From Ensifer sp. IC4062 (GTDB taxonomy: Bacteria > Pseudomonadota > Alphaproteobacteria > Rhizobiales > Rhizobiaceae), in the NCBI RefSeq assembly GCF_020193575.1, contig NZ_JADYVD010000001.1, positions 1 to 64,000 on the forward strand: a stretch of 64,000 nt of DNA, given 5' to 3'. The notes beneath the pieces are model-generated. The model had not been told where the DNA came from and searched no databases. It worked only from the letters and a program-made list of their open reading frames with translations. The position numbers and the translations under genes are program-made. Below, one piece after another: positions 57,191 through 64,000 of the stretch; position 1 is the first letter of the stretch; each line of letters starts with the position of its first letter.

Positions 57191-58450
57191 TTAGTAGTCA
57201 ACCGCATCGCGGATGATCGGACAGGTCATGCAGTGGCCGCCGCCGCGTCCACGACCGAGCTCGGCCCCGGTGATGGTGATCACCTCAATACCGGCCTTGC
57301 GCAGCAGTGTATTGGTGTAGGTATTGCGGTCGTAGGCGAGCACCACGCCGGGCGAGAGGCAGACGAGATTGGCGCCGCTGTCCCATTGCGTCCGTTCACG
57401 CACATAGGCATTGCCGCCGGTCTCAACCACGCGCATCTCCTTGAGGCCGAGGGCGTCGCGCACCGTTTCAACGAACGAGCCCCCGTCCTTGTGCAACTCG
57501 ACGGCCCCCGGTTTGTCGCCCGGCCTGTAGGAGAAAGCCTCGATACTGTTAACGATGTCCGGATAGATCAGGACGCAGTCGCGGTCGGCGAAGGTGAACA
57601 CCGTGTCGAGATGCATGGCCGCCCGCAGCTTGGGCATTGCGGCGACGATCACGCGATCCGCTGCGCCCTTTTCGAACAGGGTCGCCGCGAGCTGGCTGAT
57701 TGCCTGCCGCGACGTACGCTCGCTCATGCCGATCAACACGTTGCCCTTGCCGATCGGCATGACGTCGCCGCCCTCAAGGGTGGCGAGACCCCAGTCCTTG
57801 GTAGGGTCTCCCCACCAGACATTGACCTTGCCGGCGAAGTCCGGGTGGAACTTATAGATGGCGGTGGCGAGGATGGTCTCTTCGTGGCGCGCCGGCCAAT
57901 AGAGCGGATTGAGCGTCACCCCGCCGTAAATCCAGCAGGTGGTATCACGGGTATAGAGCGTATTGGGCAGCGGCGGCAGGAGATACTCTGCGACGCCGGC
58001 GGCGTCCCGGATCAGCTCCAACATCTCGCCCCCGAGCGTCTCGGGAAACTCATAGGTCGACAACCCGCCTATCAGGGTCTCCGCGAGCTCACGGTCAGAC
58101 AGCCCTTCGAGGTAACTGCGGATCTCGTCCACGAGCCCAAGCCCGACTTGGTTCGGTACGACCTGGTTGTCGAGAACCCACTTTCTGGCTTCGGGGATCG
58201 CCACGGTCTGGGTCAGCAGGTTGTGCATCTCGACAACTTCGACGCCACGGTCGCGCATCTTGGTCATGAAGTCGAAATGGTCGCGCTTGGCGTTGTCGAC
58301 CCATAGGACATCGTCAAACAGGAGGGCGTCGCAATTGGTGGGCGTCAGCCGTTGATGAGCACGCCCCGGCGCGCAAACCATGACCTTGCGCAGTTGGCCA
58401 ACCTCGGAGTGTACGCCGAAAGTGTGCTGGATCGAGCTTTCAGAAGACAT
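57191..58450 (-). CDS. arcA: Arginine deiminase
   Basis: A 419-residue ADI enzyme. The catalytic Cys407 is in GGGHCMTCP near the C-terminus; His280 and Asp282 are in [10 protein letters not shown]; the N-terminal [20 protein letters not shown] is typical. It hydrolyses arginine to citrulline and ammonia in the cytoplasm, so it can raise pH and feeds energy production if arcB and arcC exist elsewhere. The start at ATG 58450 is preceded by a good ribosome site (AAAGGAGATGTGCC). It follows arcD by 16 bases on the same strand. No ornithine carbamoyltransferase or carbamate kinase is next to it, which is unusual for this pathway. Confidence 0.96.
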   Translation of the reverse strand: MSSESSIQHTFGVHSEVGQLRKVMVCAPGRAHQRLTPTNCDALLFDDVLWVDNAKRDHFDFMTKMRDRGVEVVEMHNLLTQTVAIPEARKWVLDNQVVPNQVGLGLVDEIRSYLEGLSDRELAETLIGGLSTYEFPETLGGEMLELIRDAAGVAEYLLPPLPNTLYTRDTTCWIYGGVTLNPLYWPARHEETILATAIYKFHPDFAGKVNVWWGDPTKDWGLATLEGGDVMPIGKGNVLIGMSERTSRQAISQLAATLFEKGAADRVIVAAMPKLRAAMHLDTVFTFADRDCVLIYPDIVNSIEAFSYRPGDKPGAVELHKDGGSFVETVRDALGLKEMRVVETGGNAYVRERTQWDSGANLVCLSPGVVLAYDRNTYTNTLLRKAGIEVITITGAELGRGRGGGHCMTCPIIRDAVDY

Positions 58451-58466
58451 GGCACATCTCCTTTTT

Positions 58467-59903
58467 TCAGATCGTCAGGTAGCCGGTGGACAGTCCGATG
58501 ATGGCGGCGATGCAGCCGATGACGGCAGCCGCGAAAATCAGCCAGTCGACGGATGTGTTGAAGAACTGCTTGCGCTGCTCACGCCTGGCCCAGAAATAGA
58601 GGGCCGTTCCCGGGGCATACAGAAGCGCCGATAGCAGTACGAACTTCATCCCCCCGGCGACAATCATGAAAAACGTGTAGACCGCGGCGATGCCGGCTAT
58701 GATCAGGTCGCGCTTGCGTTCATGCGGCCTGACTTCATAGGTCTCGGCACGTCGTGCCAGCAGGAACCCGAAAGCGGCCACGAACAGGTAAGGGATCAGC
58801 GACATTGCGCTTGTCAAATTCAGCATCAGCGTGAACGCATCCCGCGACCAATAGGTGCTGATGACGAACAGCTGGACGACGATGTTGGTGAGCCACAGTG
58901 CCGCTGCAGGGACCTTGTTCTGGTTTTCGGTGCCGAAAAGCCGGGGCATGTCCTCCGTGCGCGCGGCCACGTAGAGCACTTCCGCGCACACCAGAGACCA
59001 GGCGAGATAGGCGCCAAGCACCGAGACGATCACGCCGATGCTGATGAAAACTGCACCCCAGGGGCCGGCGACGGCAGCAAGCACGCCAGCCATCGAAGGC
59101 TGGCTCATGGCGGCAATCTCGGGGCGTGTCAGGGCCGCATAGGGCAGCAGCGTGACCAATACCATCAGCACGCTGACACCGATAAAGCCCATGATCGTGG
59201 CCGTGCCGATATCGGAGCGCGTCTGCGCATAGCGCGAATAGTTGCTCGCGCCTTCGATGCCGATGAAGACGAAGACCGTCGCCAGCATCGTCGCCTGGAT
59301 CTGCTGGAGGAGGCTTGCCTCCGGCATCCCCTCGCCGCCCCAGAAGTTGAGCCGGAACAGGTCGAGCTTGAAGAAGAAGAAGAAGAGGATGATGATGAAG
59401 GCGATGATCGGAACAACCTTCGCGACGGTCACGACGGTGTTGATAAAGGCCGCCTGCTGAATGCCTCTCAGGATCATGAAGTGGAAGAGCCAAATTCCGA
59501 TCGAGGCGACGAGGATGGCGACCACGGTATTGCCGTCGCCGAAGGCAGGAATAAAATTGCCGAGCGTGGACTTGATCAGCACCCAGTACGACACGTTGCC
59601 GATGCAACTGCCGATCCAGTAGCCGAAGGCGGAGAGGAAGCCCGGATAGTCGCCGAAGCCCTCCTTGGCATAGGCGAAAACGCCGGCGTCGAGATCGGGC
59701 TTGCGTTCGGCCAGCGACTGGAAGACGCGTGCCAGCATGTACATGCCGCCGCCCGCAATGCACCAGGCGATGATTGCGCCGAACGGCCCTGTTGCGATGC
59801 CGAATGTCCGCGGGAGCGAAAAGATGCCTGCGCCGACCATGGAACCGACAACCATGCCGGTCAGAGCGAACAGGGACAGCTTCTGCTCAGCTTTGCTCGC
59901 CAT
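58467..59903 (-). CDS. arcD: Arginine/ornithine antiporter (APC family)
   Basis: A 478-residue APC-family permease with about twelve segments, beginning [20 protein letters not shown], the GSxxGAGI substrate loop. It exchanges external arginine for ornithine (or citrulline) and precedes arcA in the same operon. A run of Ile/Phe (about residues 165-175), encoded by AAG- and GAT-repeat DNA on the + strand (59371-59400), is absent from the second antiporter. Its upstream region is the original of the duplicated block in front of gltS. The start at ATG 59903 is supported by the paralogue's alignment. Confidence 0.9.
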   Translation of the reverse strand: MASKAEQKLSLFALTGMVVGSMVGAGIFSLPRTFGIATGPFGAIIAWCIAGGGMYMLARVFQSLAERKPDLDAGVFAYAKEGFGDYPGFLSAFGYWIGSCIGNVSYWVLIKSTLGNFIPAFGDGNTVVAILVASIGIWLFHFMILRGIQQAAFINTVVTVAKVVPIIAFIIILFFFFFKLDLFRLNFWGGEGMPEASLLQQIQATMLATVFVFIGIEGASNYSRYAQTRSDIGTATIMGFIGVSVLMVLVTLLPYAALTRPEIAAMSQPSMAGVLAAVAGPWGAVFISIGVIVSVLGAYLAWSLVCAEVLYVAARTEDMPRLFGTENQNKVPAAALWLTNIVVQLFVISTYWSRDAFTLMLNLTSAMSLIPYLFVAAFGFLLARRAETYEVRPHERKRDLIIAGIAAVYTFFMIVAGGMKFVLLSALLYAPGTALYFWARREQRKQFFNTSVDWLIFAAAVIGCIAAIIGLSTGYLTI

Positions 59904-60116
59904 CGCACCACTCCCGCGTTGACCGAAGTAGGGGGCCGTCCGCGCCGGTGCGGACGCCGATCAGATCTGGTACCGCTGGTGATGCCCGGATGAACTTGTG
60001 GAACTTGCCTGTGACTTGACGCGGTTATCCGCTCCTGGCACCACTTCTATAACATGCTTGGATTGTCCGAGCGCAATGTTAGCGTGTAATCTTCAAAATT
60101 CCTAGAGGAATTCGAT
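59755..60116. repeat. Direct repeat, copy 2: arcD 5' end plus upstream region
   Basis: 362 bases: the first 50 codons of arcD and its upstream region. Similar to 49861-50214 (copy 1). Here the coding part is intact, so this is likely the parental copy. The remaining bases to 60194 separate it from the end of the second antiporter gene. Confidence 0.85.
60097..60112. promoter_or_regulatory. Palindrome upstream of arcD
   Basis: Same perfect palindrome as at 50195-50210, about 195 bases upstream of the arcD start on the opposite side of the conserved hairpin. Regulatory role inferred from conservation. Confidence 0.45.
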
Positions 60117-60194
60117 AGCCCGCTGATGTTCCCCCATAAGGACGTGTGCGCACTACGGCACCGCGCCTTTCTCACGCGCAAAAAACCCTGAAAT

Positions 60195-61625
60195 CTATAG
60201 GGTGATGTAACCGGTCACGAGACCGTAGATGCCAAAAAGGCATCCGGCCGCTACAGCCATGAAGACGAGCCATTCTCGAGAGTTGAACAGCGGCTTCTTC
60301 TGTTCCCGCCTTGTGTAGAAGAACAGGGCCGTTCCAAGCGCGTAAAGGATGGTGGAGAGCAGCAGGAACTTCAGGCCTCCGGCATAGATCATGAATGCCG
60401 TATAGAGCGTGGCGCAACCCGCCAAGATCAGATCGCGGAACCGCTCTGCCGGCCTGATGTCATAAGTCTCACCGCGCCAGGCGACGAGGAAGCCATAGGC
60501 TGCCACCAGCATGTATGGAACCAGAACCATCGCGCTCGTCAGGTTTACCATCAACCGGAACGCGTCCTCTGAAAACAGCGTGCTGACGAGGAAGAGCTGG
60601 ATCACGCCATTGCTCAGCCACAGAGCCGCAGCAGGGACGTGGTTGCTGTTCTCCTTGGCGAGAACGCTAGGCATGTCTCCGTTCTTGGCGGCGCAGAACA
60701 TCACCTCGACGCAGATCAGCGACCATGCCAGATACGCCCCGAGCACGGAAACGATCAAACCGACACTGACGAAGACGGAACCCCATGGCCCGACGACGGA
60801 TTCCAGCACGGAAGCCATCGAGGGTTGCCGCATCCCCGCGATTTCCGGCCGTTCGAGCGTGGCATAGGGCAGCAGCGTCACCAGCACCATCAATCCCAGT
60901 ACGCCTGCGAAGCCCAGTGAAGTGGCCACGCCCACATCAGACCGTTTGCGGGCGTAGCGCGAATAGACGTTCGCGCCCTCGACGCCGATAAACACAAAGA
61001 CTGTAACCAGCATGGTCGCACGAACCTGCTCGAAGAGGCTCGCCTCGGGCATACCCACACCGCCCCAAAAATTGGCGCGAAAGAGGTTGGTCTCGAACAC
61101 GCCGAGCAGGATGACGATGAAGATCACGATGGGGACGATCTTTGCCACGGTGACGACGGTGTTGATGGCCGCTGCCTCCTTGATCCCTCGCAGGATCATG
61201 AAGTGGAAGCCCCACAGTGCGACCGAGGAGACAAGCACGGCGGCCACCGTGTTGCCGTCTCCGAAGACCGGAAAGAAGGCGCCGAGGGTCGCCTTGATCA
61301 ACACCCAATACGACACATCGGCAATACAGCCGACGAGCCAATAGCCGAGCGCCGAAAGGAAGCCGGCATAGTCGCCGAAGCCGGCCCGTGCATATGCGTA
61401 GACGCCCGCATCGAGATCGGATTTGCGTTCCGCAAGCACGCGGAACACATGAGCCAGAGTGAACATTCCCGCCCCTGCGATGCACCAGGCCACGATCGCG
61501 CCGAACGGTCCGGTAGCGTTGCCGAAGGTGCGCGGCAGGGAAAAAATCCCGGCGCCAACCATCGACCCGACCACCATTGCGGTCAAGGCGAACAGAGACA
61601 GCTTCTGCCCTGAATTATTCGTCAT
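60195..61625 (-). CDS. Arginine/ornithine antiporter-like APC permease, second copy
   Basis: A 476-residue paralogue of the arcD product ([20 protein letters not shown]; about twelve segments; NLFRANFWGGVGMPEAS matching [17 protein letters not shown]). It lies directly upstream on the same strand, 291 bases from arcD, with no separate enzyme gene. It may carry a related exchange, e.g. arginine/agmatine or ornithine, or serve a different condition. The ATG at 61625 was chosen, because a longer frame to 61679 adds residues not present in arcD. Confidence 0.85.
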   Translation of the reverse strand: MTNNSGQKLSLFALTAMVVGSMVGAGIFSLPRTFGNATGPFGAIVAWCIAGAGMFTLAHVFRVLAERKSDLDAGVYAYARAGFGDYAGFLSALGYWLVGCIADVSYWVLIKATLGAFFPVFGDGNTVAAVLVSSVALWGFHFMILRGIKEAAAINTVVTVAKIVPIVIFIVILLGVFETNLFRANFWGGVGMPEASLFEQVRATMLVTVFVFIGVEGANVYSRYARKRSDVGVATSLGFAGVLGLMVLVTLLPYATLERPEIAGMRQPSMASVLESVVGPWGSVFVSVGLIVSVLGAYLAWSLICVEVMFCAAKNGDMPSVLAKENSNHVPAAALWLSNGVIQLFLVSTLFSEDAFRLMVNLTSAMVLVPYMLVAAYGFLVAWRGETYDIRPAERFRDLILAGCATLYTAFMIYAGGLKFLLLSTILYALGTALFFYTRREQKKPLFNSREWLVFMAVAAGCLFGIYGLVTGYITL

Positions 61626-62056
61626 GTCTGCTGGACCCGCCGAACAAGAGTTGCTGCCGCAAATGATCACGTTGTGCATGGTACTGGATCTGCACAGAGT
61701 TTCTCAACCATACGTCTGCAATCGTCGCACTGTTGTCTATCGGTAGTATACACGATCATCGCCGGACGGTGGCTGCCCGGTGATGCCGCCCGCCGACCGT
61801 GAGCATCGTAAGGTCGATCATGTTCGGCAATTAGGTGCGGGAGAGGGTCGATCTTCGCCCCCACACTGCGCCGCGAGCATCTTGCTCGTCCGAGCCGCGC
61901 CGAGCGGCTCTTGGAGCGGCCAACGGAAGCGGCACTTATGCCCTGCGTGAAGTGTAGTTTATGAAAAGGCGGGTCCCGTCCGACATCGGCGCATTGTTAT
62001 GCGAAGTGAATTCAAACATCATGCCGGACGGTGAATTCGCGAAACGTGCCTGTGCC
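61626..62056. other. Divergent intergenic region
   Basis: Contains the upstream region of the second antiporter gene and of the DUF2905 gene. Short frames on both strands have no family features. No palindrome like that at 60097-60112 is seen here. Confidence 0.5.
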
Positions 62057-62257
62057 ATGTCCCGAGTTTTAATCATTATCGGACTTGTTATTGTCGCGGT
62101 CGGCATTCTCTGGCCGTGGCTTACGCGCCTTGGTTTGGGCAGGCTGCCGGGCGATATTCTGATCCAGCGCGAGAATTTCACCATCTATATTCCGATTACC
62201 ACCGGGCTACTTTTCAGTATTGCACTTTCCGCCATCCTCTGGCTCCTCAATCGTTAG
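62057..62257 (+). CDS. DUF2905 small membrane protein
   Basis: A 66-residue protein of the DUF2905 family: an N-terminal membrane segment (VLIIIGLVIVAVGILWPWL), LGLGRLPGDILIQRENFTIY, which is the family signature, and a second segment (ITTGLLFSIALSAILWLL). It is widespread in bacteria; function unknown. The ATG at 62057 begins the family alignment; earlier in-frame starts would add an unrelated 32 residues. Confidence 0.88.
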   Translation: MSRVLIIIGLVIVAVGILWPWLTRLGLGRLPGDILIQRENFTIYIPITTGLLFSIALSAILWLLNR

Positions 62258-62388
62258 GCGGCAATGTTGCCAAGCCTGTTTCGAAAGGCGGCGCGTCCGA
62301 CGACACGGATTCGGGAGGCCCTTGTGCCGGCGGCGGGAACGCCGTCCGAACTCAGCACGAACAGTCTCACGCGCGATCATCAGCCCAT

Positions 62389-62721
62389 TCATCGCTCCAC
62401 CAGCGACTTGAGGCGTGCCAGAGCCTCGTCCCACTGCGCGGAAACTCTGTCGAGATACGATCGTGCCTGGATGATCGCTCCTGGTCGGTAGCCGAACTGG
62501 CTTTCGCGGCCGACGCGGATGCTTGTGACGAGGCCGGCGCGCTCCAGCACGTGCAGGTGTTTGGTCACCGCCTGCCGCGTCAGCTTTGTGTCGGCCGAAA
62601 GCATAGCGATCGATCGTGTCTGGCCGTCGCTGAGCTTTGTCAGGAGCGAGAGGCGGGTCGGGTCTCCGAGGGCGGCGAAGACCTCGACCGGGCCGGGATC
62701 GGCAGGCTCAGGCTTCGACAT
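62389..62721 (-). CDS. ArsR-family winged-helix transcriptional regulator
   Basis: A 110-residue winged helix-turn-helix protein: VFAALGDPTRLSLLTKLSDG, then LTRQAVTKHLHVLERAGLV (recognition helix), then SIRVGRESQF wing. No metal-binding Cys box (ELCVCDL) is present, so it is of the non-metal type that is often paired with an SRPBCC protein, as here. Its ATG at 62721 lies inside the end of the SRPBCC gene (14-base overlap). Confidence 0.88.
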   Translation of the reverse strand: MSKPEPADPGPVEVFAALGDPTRLSLLTKLSDGQTRSIAMLSADTKLTRQAVTKHLHVLERAGLVTSIRVGRESQFGYRPGAIIQARSYLDRVSAQWDEALARLKSLVER

Positions 62722-63145
62722 AGGCCTTGATGTTTCCCGCCTGGATCTCCCATCCGCTTTCATTGCCGCGCAAAGTTTCCATGCGGCGATCCTCTGGCAG
62801 CGTTTCGAAGCCCGATTCGACGATGGTGAGACGCGTGCCATTCGCCGTCGGTTCGAGGCGGAATTCCACGAGCGTAGATGGCGATGTCGAAAGGTCGGTG
62901 TCGTCGCCGTGCGGCCATCGGAAGGAAAACAGCGTCGGGGCCTCCATGCGTTCCGTCACCGAAGTCCATTTGGTGCCCTCATGGCCGGGATAAGTCATTT
63001 CGCCGGTCGTTTCCTGGCCGACGGCGAAGGGTGCGTCAAGCCTTACGCGGAACCATTCGCCGAACGCCGTGTGGTCCGTCAACGCATGCCAAACCTTTTC
63101 GATCGGCGCGTTGAGTTCGATGCTCTTCTGGATACGATCTGTCAT
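62708..63145 (-). CDS. SRPBCC/AHSA1-like ligand-binding protein
   Basis: A 145-residue START-like protein: IQKSIELNAPIEKVWHALTD, TYPGHEGTKWTSVTERMEAP and WPHGDDTDLSTSPSTLVEFR. These proteins have a deep hydrophobic cavity and are usually cotranscribed with an ArsR regulator. Here the SRPBCC gene comes first and overlaps the regulator gene, so the two are translated together. Ligand unknown. Confidence 0.87.
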   Translation of the reverse strand: MTDRIQKSIELNAPIEKVWHALTDHTAFGEWFRVRLDAPFAVGQETTGEMTYPGHEGTKWTSVTERMEAPTLFSFRWPHGDDTDLSTSPSTLVEFRLEPTANGTRLTIVESGFETLPEDRRMETLRGNESGWEIQAGNIKAYVEA

Positions 63146-63236
63146 GATGCAACCTCCTGGTTGCCAATATCCTTACAGGTCGAATCGAAAAAGGCAACCA
63201 AAAGGTTGCTTTCTATGGATTGCAGGACGAATGCGC

Positions 63237-63512
63237 TCAGTCGGTGGATTCGTCAGGCCGTACGGTCAGCCGGTTCTCGACGCTCGAAACGCCGATCACC
63301 GAGGCGGCGGCCTCTCCGGCGCAGCCAATGTCTGCCTCCTTGGCGACATTGCCCGAAAGCACGACCATTCCACCGAGCGCCATAACGGAAATTCCACTCG
63401 TGTCCACGAAAGTGGCGTATCGAATGAAGCGCAGCACCTTCTCGGCCAGATCGTCATCCTTGAGGTGGGGGTCGTCGTCCCGATGGGAATAAAAGGAATT
63501 GCCCGTCGACAT
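63237..63512 (-). CDS. BON-domain protein
   Basis: A 91-residue protein with a single BON domain: DLAEKVLRFIRYATFVDTSG, then VMALGGMVVLSGNVAKEADI and VIGVSSVENRLTV. BON domains bind lipids or membranes and occur in osmotic and envelope stress proteins (OsmY-like), normally as two copies behind a signal peptide. Here there is one copy and no signal peptide, so it is a small cytoplasmic type. The ATG at 63512 follows GAGGAAACGCTG. Confidence 0.8.
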   Translation of the reverse strand: MSTGNSFYSHRDDDPHLKDDDLAEKVLRFIRYATFVDTSGISVMALGGMVVLSGNVAKEADIGCAGEAAASVIGVSSVENRLTVRPDESTD

Positions 63513-63779
63513 CAGCGTTTCCTCTGTCGTCTTTGAAAACGCTTGCGCGGGGCGAATGTTCCGCCGGCGGCGCCGGCAAGCGGGCCGCGATCTACTGCAT
63601 GTTTCGTTAAGTCGTATCCGATTTACGGAGAAAACATGCAGCAATTCAAAGTGCTACAACGTCCTTTGTGCGTCTGAACGGAAGCTCGGCGCTGTAAGCC
63701 GCCGCCGCCTTCCTCCAATGCGCCCCTTGCCTCGGCCGATCGAACGGGTCTATGCCTCCAGTTCCACCCAAGGCGCACC

Positions 63780-64000
63780 ATGTCCGATATTTTCCTGAAT
63801 GTTCTCCCGATTTTCGTCCTGATCCTGACCGGCTGGCTGGTCGTGAGGCTCGGCTATTTGAAACCGGCTGTTGGCGATGCGCTCGGCGATTTTGTCTTTC
63901 GTGTCGCCGTGCCGGTCCTCTTGTTCCGCACGATTGCCGAAGCCGATTTCAAGGAAGGCTCGCCCTGGCCGCTTTGGGTCGCCTACTTTTCCGGTGTAGC
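63780..64000 (+). CDS. AEC-family transporter (auxin efflux carrier type), 5' part only
   Basis: The first 73 codons of a membrane transporter cut by the window end: FLNVLPIFVLILTGWLVVRL, then LGDFVFRVAVPVLLFRTIAE, which is the start of the AEC/permease family. Members carry malonate, malate or other organic acids. The ATG at 63780 begins the family alignment. The remainder is outside the window. Confidence 0.8.
   Translation, partial: MSDIFLNVLPIFVLILTGWLVVRLGYLKPAVGDALGDFVFRVAVPVLLFRTIAEADFKEGSPWPLWVAYFSGV

Noticed and set aside
60070..60086. FNR/FixK-like box (TTG-N8-CAA on the minus strand) upstream of arcD
   Set aside because: The half-sites are poor and the match is lost in the duplicated copy near gltS, so it is probably chance.
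1..64000. CRISPR array, tRNA or rRNA genes
   Set aside because: No regularly spaced repeats and no cloverleaf- or rRNA-like sequence were seen on reading both strands; short tRNA genes can be missed by eye.

Overview
The window looks like accessory, probably plasmid-borne, DNA of a Sinorhizobium/Ensifer-type alphaproteobacterium. The strongest pointer is a complete rhizobactin-1021 type siderophore locus in the gene order known from the Sinorhizobium meliloti symbiotic megaplasmid (rhtX-rhbABCDEF on one strand, then rhrA, then rhtA). High GC, rhizobial codon use, many transport operons, gene remnants and duplicated segments fit a replicon of that kind. The organism call is inference; no rRNA or replication gene is present to confirm it.

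Layout. (1) 1-390: an apparent insertion-sequence edge. (2) 0.39-15.8 kb: siderophore locus. Besides the canonical genes, rhtA is followed by two translationally coupled genes: a GNAT acyltransferase paralogous to RhbD, and a DUF2218 plus siderophore-interacting flavoreductase. Two near-identical promoter/operator blocks precede rhtA and rhtX and are good candidates for RhrA sites. (3) 16.0-23.8 kb: a ROK repressor diverging from a sugar ABC importer with a GH42 beta-galactosidase. (4) 23.9-30.2 kb: a degraded stretch holding an adenylate-cyclase tail remnant, a metallo-beta-lactamase-fold hydrolase, an actinobacterial-looking three-gene cassette (glycosyltransferase, membrane protein, alpha/beta-hydrolase-like protein) with a truncated gene at its left end, and an NADPH-dependent FMN reductase. 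(5) 30.3-38.5 kb: a LolD/FtsX-type ABC exporter with an AttH-like secreted protein, an NTF2-like protein, and a 1124-residue SAM-cyclase-AAA-TPR regulator. (6) 38.9-47.7 kb: the GlgE alpha-glucan pathway (glgE, treS-maltokinase fusion, glgB). (7) 47.6-48.6 kb: an AT-rich GNAT gene bracketed by two copies of the glgB 3' end. (8) 48.7-61.6 kb: a region with an acid-stress flavour: three HdeD-family proteins, a GltS-type glutamate transporter, an RND efflux pair, arginine deiminase and two arginine/ornithine antiporters. A segment spanning the arcD 5' end and its upstream region is duplicated next to gltS. (9) 62.0-64.0 kb: DUF2905, SRPBCC/ArsR pair, BON-domain protein, and the start of an AEC-family transporter.

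How it works together. RhbA and RhbB make 1,3-diaminopropane, RhbE and RhbD N-hydroxylate and acylate it, and RhbC and RhbF condense the arms with citrate. RhtA and RhtX bring the ferric complex in, and the SIP-type protein is a likely reductase. TreS and maltokinase convert trehalose to maltose-1-phosphate, GlgE polymerises it and GlgB branches the glucan. ArcA with ArcD, GltS and the HdeD proteins could raise internal pH or protect the envelope in acid; that last link is inference from co-location.
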